A stretch of 64,000 bases of DNA, taken from Acanthopleura granulata. Its lineage: Eukaryota; Mollusca; Polyplacophora; Chitonida; Chitonidae. The stretch covers positions 18,077,970 to 18,141,969 of the forward strand of contig JABBOT010000007.1 in NCBI GenBank assembly GCA_016165875.1. Direction: 5' to 3'. The notes beneath the pieces are model-generated. The model did not search any database. It was not told where the DNA came from and saw nothing but the letters and a program-made list of their open reading frames with translations. Below are positions 21,650-33,600 of the stretch, one piece after another (within the stretch, counting starts at the first letter, position 1; each line of letters begins with the position of its first letter). Both the position numbers and the translations under genes were made by a program.

Positions 21650-24600
21650 TCACACTCTGAAAAATTTGGTTACACTTTGCTGTCCTTTGACTTGTGGAAT
21701 AAGTTTCCTACGAACAGTCTTCTTTGGTTTCTCCGCCTGAAATTTAAGTTTCTTCGACGGTGGAGGGGAGGACACGTCACTACTCTCAGAAGCATTGCCT
21801 ACGGACCGAGAACTAGTTTTCTCGCAAGTTTCAAAGTTTGTGTCCCTTTCTCTCCTGCTCTTCTTGCCGACGAGTTTTGTCAGCTTGCTGTTCGTATCAG
21901 TTGCATTATTTGCGTTTTCTTTGTCCTTTGCGGATTCTAGAACTTGCCTGGCCACAGAAAGCCCCACAATGCTGTTTTCTCCAGGCTGCACCAGAGTTTT
22001 GCTGTATCACATAAAACACAACAAAACCTCGTTAAACTGATGCACTATTCCACATAAAGATAACGAGAAAAGATGTATCAATATGACATTACAGAACCCA
22101 AAATCACAACAATATGAAAAAGCCAACATGAATTAAATTAACCAGATAACAATTTGGTATTTATTTATTAATTTATTAGCGTTATACACCATACTCAAGA
22201 ATATTTCACTTATATTTATTTATTTATTTATTTGATTGGTGTTTTACACCGTAATCAAGAATATTTCACTATTTCACTTATATGACAGTGGCCATTGTTA
22301 CAGGGCGAAGAAATGGGTCAGAAATGGAAACCCACAACCATGTGTATGTTGCTGACAGACATTCCCATGTAGTTGAAGCCAATGGCTGTTTTTGATCACA
22401 AAAACAACCATAGCATTTTCATTCATAAACCCAATTTGCACAACAAAGTTATTTGGCACGCACCTGGTTGTAACAATCACCTGGTTGTCCTGGCACACCC
22501 CATCATCTCCATCCGGCACGTCGTCTAAGGGCACTGCCCAGTCCATCTCAGACCTGTACCTTACAGGCTTAGCCTGAAATACATACACACGAAGTCAACA
22601 TCTGTACAGAAGGAAAATTCAGCTGACATCATTCATCTGGGGGATTAAAACTCTTTGTGGGTGAGTAGCAACTTGCAAATGTTTATTTCACACCTGTGCC
22701 GAAATAAGGACAATGCTGGGTGAGGCACACATCTCCCACCTCACCTGCACACACCTCCCACCTCACCTGCACATGGCTGACTGAAATCGACTTTATAGTC
22801 ATATTGTGTGGTTATATGCCAGATGTCGAGGAACAACCATATGTGTAGAATGTGTCAGTGTATTCCCTGAATCAGAAACCCAATCAAATTCATGAGCTAG
22901 TCCAGTACCTTGAACTTAGATGTAGCCGAACCTGGGACGACTGAATTCAAAAACTGAACATGCTTTTTCACTGGCCAAGTGCACTCTCTACCACTACACT
23001 GCACCCCACTAAATCATAGAAAAGTGCCATGTCAAACTTCATCAACAAACTGATTACCTTCGACCATTTTTGTTCCCTCATCTTTGCTTTCATGCGATCC
23101 CTCAAAGACTGGTTGAGTTTCCCTTCCGCATCTGCTTCTTCTGGGGACCTGGGTCAGTGACAGACATGATTTACATCAACACTGGATATGATTTATTTGA
23201 TTAGTGTTTTATGCCGTACTCAAGAATATTTCACTTATACGACGGTGGCCAGCATTATGGTGAGAGGAAACCAGGCAGAGCCCGGGGGAGCCCACTACCA
23301 TCCGCAGGTTGCTGGCAGAACTTCCCACGTATGGCCAGAGAGGAAGCCAGCATAAGCTGGATCTTAACTCACTGCGCCTGAACTGGTGAGAGGCACAGGG
23401 TCATAACGCCGCAATGGCACGCTAACCAACTGCGCCACGGAGGACCCCTACTGGATATAAGGACAACAGATCAACACAATGTCAGCAAATCAGAAACATA
23501 TCGCTGCTTTGAAGATAACACCCTGAGTGGGCATAACCCTTCTTGTTTTTGATCAAAATTCCCCTGAGAGACAAGCACTGAATGGCTTGTGGCTATATTC
23601 CTGTCTTCTCAAACTTACATCATTATGAGTCACTATTTTCCACTGAACACAATGGCTTTAACGTGTTGTGTTGTTGTTCGTATGGTGATTTTAATGGAAT
23701 GTGATTTGAAATATAGTTAGTGCCATTAAAAACATATGGGAAAAGTGTGCAGTGTACTTAGTTTTTAGTTGATTTATTGATTTCTTTGCTATCACATCAT
23801 ATTTGATTAATTTTTTTTGGAAATGCATCTCTGAGGAATTATACAAGCTACAAATTTATAATGAACACACCTTAAAGTAAAAGACAGCACATGTTCAAAG
23901 TTAACTTTGTCAAAAAGGTTGGACAATATTATGTTCATTTCCGTGAAGCATTATTTCTAAAAGCTACTACGACAATGGAAATTGACATTTGATCGTGCTC
24001 CATCCGCTAGCATGAAACGCAGCCATTTTGTTTGGACTGTGACGTAATTGTTCCAAGCACAAAACACTCTTGTCAAGAGAGACTGTAGTGAGCTGCTAAG
24101 GTTGTGGTTGAAACTTAAGTATATATGTAAAATTATAACACAAAATGATCAAGAAACTTACTCTCACCAGAACACAATGGTCTGGAAATACTTTGCAATG
24201 TTGTCCACATATATACTTGTTATAATTAAAATATATAACATTAAAACAATGTCCTGTCCATATGTTATTACATTTTACATTGATAGTCAACTCAGAACAT
24301 ATACGTCACAGCTTGTAAACAGTGGATATCTTCTAGCTCTCTGACTGGTCAATCTCTCACCAGCTTAAAAGCATGGGCACCTTCAGATGCCCAGGCGGCA
24401 ACACAATACCCCACACTTCAAACAAAGATAATTCAGCAACAAATTCATACAAATTCAAACAAGTTTTGCATTCAATAGAGAATTTTGTAATTTCTGTAAT
24501 CAACAGAGCATCAGTCATGAGCTGTCTTTCACTTTAAAAAATCAAATCGATCCACATATTTGGTATGTGCGCAAGCATTTGATACACATGTCTTTTTAAT

Positions 24601-27600
24601 GGAGCTCACTGCAGAATGAAACAGAACTTCCCTGTATCTTGTGCAGCAACGTGGTAAGAGCCAGGAGGAAACTGGAAGTTGGTGCCTGCTTAGTGTCATA
24701 GATACAACATGAAGACACTGGGTAACAACAACTGGTTCATTCTCCCCAAAACTTGGAAACTGAAACAGGTTTCAATTTCTAACTTACTTGCATAACAACT
24801 AGCAACAGGATATTTGGTCTCGGCACAACTATTCCTCTACCATACTTCGCCCAACATTTCTGCTCAAACATGCAAAAGTGCCGTAAGAGATAACCCCGAT
24901 TCCTTCAAACCGAAACTTCTCACCTGAACTTTGTCAGCAGGCATGGGAAATGAACTGGTGTCTTTTGACTGGAAAACAGGTCCCCAAATATGTTGCCCGC
25001 ATGAGCGGAGGTAGGTTTGGTGGCCTCTTGGTCCAGGAACATGCGGATAATCTTCAGGGAGTGTCTGCCCACCATGGTGCCCCCACATCCTGCGGGCTGG
25101 TAGGTAAACAGACACACTTCTTAGGTCTATCTCCACATATGTATGAGTCAATACTTCATTTAACATGTACTCATACTCTACAAGCTTGTGCACCACAGCT
25201 TTAATCCACTCCAATCATGAATATATAGAAATCATTTCTGATTGATTCAATTCTGAAGATAATGCTGTCATTTTTTTTCCATTTCCACGGAATTTATCTC
25301 AATCTTCAGTGTATGTAATACAGGCATGAGTTTCCAAATCTGAAGAGACAAGTGATTTGATTGTTGTTTAAATCAACACCATATGCAGAGACAAATGACT
25401 TAATGTTGCTCTACGCCAAGAGGAAATACTGTGACTGCTACATCTGAAAGGAGAAATGGTTGGATTTTTACACGCCATATATACAGACAAATGAAACTTA
25501 TCGCCACCTTCTTGATCTACAAATAAAACTACCTGTTGTTGATACATGTACGAATTTAGATGCCCAATGCCCTGTAAATTCACATTTTTCATTCAGTCTT
25601 GCATTCAGTATGGGAATCCACATGAGCATAACAATTCCCTCAAATGTTGGTTTGAAAAAGACATTCAGGAGAATTTTCTAACAGCCAAGCCCCATGCACC
25701 AGCCACCTGTTACCTTATCTGGGGTGACAATGGTGGCCTGGTCTATCTGTGCTATGATGTCCGCTAACGCCTGCTGGATTCTCTCCACGGACAACTCTAT
25801 GCTGCTTTTTCTCAGGCGGTTTTCCTTGTTACGCAAGACGGCATTCTTCAGCACATTGACTACTCTTCTACACGCAGACCTACGAAAACCAACGCAAGAA
25901 CCATAGGATGCTTTATATAATTGTATTTTTCCACCCAGTTCGTACCTAAAATAGTCAGAACATCTCATACAGATTGTAATGACCACGGCCGTAGTGGAAG
26001 CATTGACTCGTACCAGGCATTACAGTGAAGGCCAAAGCAAAGATAGTGGAAGTTAGAGAGAAGATACAATTTTACCTCATAAGCCTGGACTAAATATATA
26101 CTTTTATTTTTAAAATGTTACTTAGCATTTGATTTTTTTATTTCATTGGTATTTTACGCCAGACTGAAGAATATTTCATTTATACGACGGTGGCCAATAT
26201 TATGGTGGGAGGAAACCAGCCATTCACAGATCACTTAGCATTTGGTGTCAAAAGGCTTGAGAGCCAGAATAGAAATGCGCACCTGGACAATGATGCTCAA
26301 GCAGATTTTAATACAAAAACACCTGTCTGGTAGACAACTGTAACTCACAGATGAAAACGAAAAATGGCAATCCCATAGATATGTAGTGCAAGCACGTAAC
26401 AAACAAAATCAGCACAAACTGACAAGGTTCCAGCCCTAGGCTTTGCTGAATCATTGAGAAATTTCACAGTGTTAAGTTCAGTCCAGGTTAAACTGTTAAA
26501 ATATCATTCATTTTGTATTTATACCATGAGACTTGTATCAAGATATCCTCTACAACAAACGCAAAATCTCACTACAGGTAAGCATACCTGGCATCTAAAT
26601 CCTCCTCCAGTATGGTTTGTAGCTTCTGCATGAGATCTGAGAAATCGCCCATGCCCTTGACATGCCGCGCCAGGGGGCAGCCTTTGTCAGGGGCATACCC
26701 CTTACCTCCCAGCCTCAGTCTGATGATGAAGGACATGGCTGTCTACAAAGAGCATTTGTTTACTGTGTTTTTACATAATACTGTTGTCACTGCTTCATGT
26801 ACATATTTAATATTGGTCAGATATAAGGGTGGGAGTATTAAATTACCAAGGGCAAACAAATACAGTGAAGCTATTAACTGACAAACCTCCCCAGGGAGAA
26901 ATCCAAAGCCTCTACAATGTGAAGTAAACTCTGCAATCCATACAACAGTGCCCTTTTACCTACATGAACAACAATACCTGTGACGTCATCAATAAAACAA
27001 GTCTTTGTGAATGTTCATACGTGTAGCTGGCATTGTTCTCAAAAGACTCGAAATAACGCATGCACACGTGCATGTATGCATGTGAAAAATCACCAGTGCA
27101 CCCAACTTTTTAATGTGACATGCACAACGTGTACCTAAATATTTTGAGGCAGAAAGCAGTAAATAATTATTGTCCACCAGTATTGCATTCTTAATATCAT
27201 TCAAAGCAAGAAACTTTTTTCCTTTAGAAACAGATTTGATTGACAGACTCTTGCACGGTTGACATTTGCCTAATGCAAAAAAAATTTTGGAGATTGTGAA
27301 GAAAGTTACCTCCATTACAAAAGAATGACTGGCTGGCTCACGGATTTTTCAAATCTAAATAGTTGCATGGGTTGGTAATGGAAACAAGCATGAAGTTTCA
27401 CTTTTTCACATATTTCGGTTATTTTTCTGATGAAAACAATCGTTTTTAGATAAAGTGAAAACTTAAAGTTTACTTATTTCCTCACCTGCTGATTGTACAA
27501 TAAGTTAAAATGTGTAGAAGTTAATAGTTTACTTTCATTTCAGATGGCCTCATCGTCATTAAATAACAACAATGCCCTGACATGCCGATTTGACTTAACA

Positions 27601-30600
27601 GAGTCCCACAAATGCGGTCTAGCATTCTTGTAAACTGACCGACATGACATAATTCCTGAAAAGTCATTTCTGTCCTACACTGGACAAAAAACACATGATA
27701 TTTTACAATGCTTTTCATGTTTGCCATTTTCACATAAAAAAAAAATTCATCCAGGGAGACAAATGTAGATAGTATTAGATGTGTAAATAAAGTTACCCCC
27801 CTTGAAACATTTAATCCCTCCACCTGTAAATTTAATTTTTCTGTAATAAATTCAATGATGATAACTTGCACTTGTCTAATGAATGTGCAATAAGTCTGGT
27901 TCCTCCTCTCATACTATCTTACTCCAATGCACAGATCATATGGCTGCATTTAAATGAAATTATTTTGCAAATGATTATTTTGTAGTATATTTTCTTACAG
28001 GAGAAATGACATTTTAGGATCCTGAACACACATCTATATAAATCAACTTTCCAAAACTTTCCCTAAACACCATGTATCATCAGTGAAAATGAACAAGTCC
28101 AAACTGCTGCTCCATCTATTTCTTTATAAATATCTTGGGTAAGGCTGTTGAAAATCAATTTACAGGGTATGAAAATGACCAGCTAGGAAATTGGTTTGGG
28201 TATGAAATGACCCATTACATCCTTAATATACATCAATTACAATATTTTTAACTTTAAGTCTACCAGTTTCGGGAATCGGAAATTGGGAAAAAATAAAGGG
28301 TGGAAAGTGGTTTACGTTTGATCGTGCTGGTAAAACACGATGTGAACTGAGTATAGGGTTCATGTGGCATGAAAAAGTATCTTCAAAGTTACATTTATTT
28401 AACAACTATGGGGTGCAGAGAAATAATTTGCACAATTTTATGAAGCTTGCATCTTTAATCAAACAAACAAACCATTTCTAGCATTACTTTCACAATCACT
28501 GTAGGCATAAATTCCACTGAAAAATGTGGTTTAGTAGTTGAAAAGGTTGAAAGTTAACAGTTCATAAATAACTTATTTCAGCTGGTGCACAGAGTGTGTG
28601 TAGTTTTTTAGAAGTATTTGGAGAACTGGGTGGAGGGCACTCCTGCTTTATGGGTAACAAGATTTGCTTCCATTTTGTGTACATGGCAGGAGACCCCCTT
28701 CACACCTATGGCAACTGCTTCTTTGCATTTGAGATCTTCTACAGAGAGCTTACTCCAGTTATGAAGGGACAGTGATGTACAATAAGAGTAGTCAGAGAGA
28801 TGCTTGAAACAAAATTGTCACATTGCTACTAGCTTGTCAGTTTATATTTATTAATAAATGTTGCTCCTGGTACTCAGTGCCATACTCAAGAATCTGTGTG
28901 CCTCATGGTTAGGAGTTGCAAACTCTGATCACCCATACGAGAAGTTGAGACATACCTGGTACATAGGCATGTTTTTCAACTTGGCATATCTTTTGAGGTC
29001 CGTGAAAGCCGTGTGGTCTAGATCTCTGTGAGGAGTGTTGACAACTCGCGCCAACGCCATTTCACTTCTCGAGTTCACCAAAAGCTCCAAATATGACAAG
29101 ACTGCACTATGCACATAGCTCTGTAAGACAAGGTGTTAAAAGACCTTTACTTAGGGTTGAAGTGTTGACAGCAAAAACAATTAATACCGGTATACTTAAT
29201 TTGCTTCCTGACAAAGCTGTTCAGTCTCAGTGGTGATAGGTGTGGCACCTCACAAGTACACAGTAACAGTATATTACTAAGCCATTAAACTCCTTTATCA
29301 CCTGAGGAACTGCTGTTAATAGTTGACCTGATAACTACTGAAAATCACAAGGGAATGAATCGATAGATATATAGTTCGTATATACCATATAAAGTACACA
29401 TTCACTTGAAATGAGGACAAAAAATGACACTAATATTCTATGACAAAATTCTAGGTATATACTGATGTTCAAATGGATTAAATAGAGAATGCTGAAAATC
29501 AGGCTTCTAACATCACATACCTCTGTTGCAGACTTGTGTGGAGTAATAAAACTTTTCCTGCAAGAGTTCTCTCCCTTGCTAGATTTCTTCAAGACCTGAT
29601 GTAACGTTGATGGCATCAATGAAATATCAGGGGGCCGGTCCTCTAGAGCTGCTAAACACATGCTCATCTGGATGTCATACACTTGGGCCTGCTTACACAG
29701 ACTCTCCAACATCAGTCCCTGTCACAAGGAAGTGTAAACAGTAAGCTAAACACCTAAACATGCACTCATCTGGATGTATTACACTTGGGCCTGCTTACAC
29801 AGCCTCTCCAACATCAGTCCCTGTCATAAGGAAGTGTACACAGTAAGCTAAACACCTAAACATGCGCTCATCTGGATGTCATACACTTGGGCCTGCTTAC
29901 ACAGCCTCTCCAACATCAGTCCCTGTCATAAGGAAGTGTACACAGTAAGCTAAACACCTAAACATGCGCTCATCTGGATGTCATACACTTGGGCCTGTTT
30001 ACACAGCCTCTCCAACATCAGTCCCTGTCACAAGGAAGTGTAAACAGTAAGCTAAACACCTAAACATGCGCTCATCTGGATGCCTCACACTTGGGCCTGC
30101 TTACACAGCCTCTCCAACATCAGTCCCTGTCATACGGAAGTGTAAACAGTAAGCTAAACACCTAAACATGCGCTCATCTGGATGCCTCACACTTGGGCCT
30201 GCTTACACAGCCTCTCCAACATCAGTCCCTGTCATAAGGAAGTGTAAACAGTAAGCTAAACACCTAAACATGCGCTCATCTGGATGTCATACACTTGGGC
30301 CTGCTTACACAGCCTCTCCAACATCAGTCCCTGTCATACGGAAGTGTAAACAGTAAGCTAAACACCTAAACATGCGCTCATCTGGATGTCATACACTTGG
30401 GCCTGCTTACACAGCCTCTCCAACATCAGTCCCTGTCATAAGGAAGTGTACACAGTAAGCTAAACACCTAAACATGCGCTCATCTGGATGCCTCACACTT
30501 GGGCCTGCTTACACAGCCTCTCCAACATCAGTCCCTGTCATAAGGAAGTGTACACAGTAAGCTAAACACCTAAACATGCGCTCATCTGGATGTCATACAC

Positions 30601-33600
30601 TTGGGCCTGCTTACACAGCCTCTCCAACATCTGTCCCTGTCATAAGGAAGTGTAAACAGTAAGCTAAACACCTAAACATGCGCTCATCTGGATGCCTCAC
30701 ACTTGGGCCTGCTTACACAGCCTCTCCAACATCAGTCCTTCATAAGGAAGTGTACACAGTAAGCTAAACACCTAAACATGCGCTCATCTGGATGTCATAC
30801 ACTTGGGCCTGCTTACACAGCCTCTCCAACATCAGTCCCTGTCATAAGGAAGTGTAAACAGTAAGCTAAACACCTAAACATGCGCTCATCTGGATGCCTC
30901 ACACTTGGGTCTGCTTACACAGCCTCTCCAACATCAGTCCCTGTCATAAGGAAGTGTACACAGTAAGCTAAACACCTAAACATGCGCTCATCTGGATGTC
31001 CTACACTTGGGCCTGCTTACACAGCCTCTCCAACATCAGTCCCTGTCATAAGGAAGTGTACACAGTAAGCTAAACACCTAAACATGCGCTCATCTGGATG
31101 CCTCACACTTGGGCCTGCTTACACAGCCTCTCCAACATCAGTCCCTGTCATAAGGAAGTGTACACAGTAAGCTAAACAGCTAAACATGCGCTCATCTGGA
31201 TGCCTCACACTTGGGCCTGCTTACACAGCCTCTCCAACATCAGTCCGTCATAAGGAAGTGTAAACAGTAAGCTAAACACCTAAACATGCGCTCATCTGGA
31301 TGTCATACACTTGGGCCTGCTTACACAGCCTCTCCAACATCTGTCCCTGTCATAAGGAAGTGTAAACAGTAAGCTAAACACCTAAACATGCGCTCATCTG
31401 GATGTCATACACTTGGGCCTGCTTACACAGCCTCTCCAACATCAGTCCCTGTCATAAGGAAGTGTACACAGTAAGCTAAACACCTAAACATGCGCTCATC
31501 TGGATGCCTCACACTTGGGCCTGCTTACACAGCCTCTCCAACATCAGTCCCTGTCATAAGGAAGTGTACACAGTAAGCTAAACAGCTAAACATGCGCTCA
31601 TCTGGATGCCTCACACTTGGGCCTGCTTACACAGCCTCTCCAACATCAGTCCGTCATAAGGAAGTGTACACAGTAGCCTAAACACATAAACCTGTGCTCA
31701 TCGGGACCTCATACACTTAGTCCTGCATACACAGTCTCTCTAACACAGTCCTGGAAATTTGACTCTCATTTGCAGATGCTCAGGGCACGGTACAAAGGGG
31801 GTTCAGTTTAACCAGGAGGCTTGCTAGTCCATCCACACGTACCCAGGGTGTCGTTTTAAAATTCTGATATTCATCGCAACCCTGAGTCCATCACCTGCAC
31901 TCAAAAAAATCGCCACAGATCTCTGTACGAGAAGTCAATAGAACTACTCTTGATGAGGTCCGCTCTTGTGTCACACAAACTTACCTGTATTCAAAATTGG
32001 CAGAAACAAAGAATTTTGATGCCCTTCTCGGTTGTATTATGAAGATTTATTATCAAGTGGAACCTACAAATGGCAATGAAAACGTTACAGTTTTCAAGTT
32101 GTTTTCGATGGACCAAGAGTAGGTTACGAGACTATTCAAAATGGCTGCCAGTGGAGAGCCGTTTCCTACGTTTGAAGTTCTCACAGCTAATGTGACCAAA
32201 AGACTGCGAGTTAGTTAGCTTCATCAGTAAAGGTAGTAAATAAAGAAGGTAGGATTCAAAATTCAGGAAAATGATAAAGAAATGGGTAAAAAAGGTGAAT
32301 TGGAGTGCCACTTCTGTCCATCGACTTCAAGTTCGGAAATCTGCGCCGATAGTTTTGAGTACGGGTGATGGGTTCAGGGTTGCAATGAATGTCAGAATTT
32401 TAAAATAACACCGAGTCCATCTAGATGGACTGGAGACTTATGACAAATTTAAGAATACATTTCAAGAATCAAACATGATCATGTTTAAAACCTCAAAACT
32501 GCTGACAGTGGGACAGAAATAATGTTATTTGGTTGAAGTTGTTACAGAATTTTCCTACTTACATGTTACTAATGCAGTGCTTTCTAAGTTAAAACATTTC
32601 GACTTAATTCTTTTATTCCCATTTGAGGACATTTATTCTGCCTGCGTCTCTGAACGTATGTTTACACAGAGGAAACCTACAGGATGCAACACTGGTTTCC
32701 ATAACTGCAATTTGCACAACCGAAAACAGGTCACCGTACCGTTTTACCTTAAATCTGCACAGATATTATGTAGCACCTCTGTCAGTGCCTGTCATAAGGA
32801 AGTGCACACAGGAGGCTAAACACCTCAACATGTGTTTAGCTGGATGTCACACACTTGGGCCTCCTTACACGGCATTTCCACCATCAGTTCCTGTCTTAAA
32901 TGTGCAAGTAAACTTAACAAACTTAACATGTCAATAAAGTTACATGGTGCATTTACCAGGCACGAAACTTAATGACAATTTGACTTGTCAACCAAAAATA
33001 GAACTATTTCATGTGATTGATGCATTCAAGTAATCACACTGTGTGAATGCGGCTTATGAAACAGACTCCTATCTTCATTCTACTTGTGCAAATCATTAAG
33101 TCAATGTAACTCACATCCTATGAAACTGACTCCTGTCCACTCTGACCCACAGGGTGTTCGGGAACTTTTCTCACCTCTTCAGCACTTCCCTCTGGGCCCA
33201 GCACCACAACAAAACTCTGCTCATGAAATTCCTTCTGCAAGCTTCCATTGTGTTCCAGTTCCTTGACCACAGCCAAGTACACATCTGTCATGTCAGCGTA
33301 ATTGCTTTGAGACAGAAATTCCTGGTACAGGTATAAAACCTCTTCCTGTTGAGATGTGGATGAGGACGGTTTTTCTTCAGAGACTGACTGAGTGGTTCTT
33401 AACTTCAGTAGATGTTTGTTCATCTCCAGAACTGAGCTGGCCTCCACGTCAAAATCTCCCACTGCCTTCAAAGTAAACATACATGAAAGTCCACACTGCA
33501 TGACACATTTACAAGGAGAGCAAGAGGTCCATCCTGTGAAAAATTCCTTCTTGGTGTGTAATGAATATATTTATTACTATCATTATTATTATTATTATGG

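Noticed and set aside
27521..27871. 116-codon minus-strand frame at the edge of the duplicated segment
   Set aside because: It lies in PARPBP intron 5, has no recognisable motif, and lacks splice sites that would join it in phase.
29712..31760. Regular direct repeats resembling a CRISPR array
   Set aside because: The whole 102-bp unit is conserved without variable spacers, it derives from a eukaryotic splice junction and the context is a metazoan intron.
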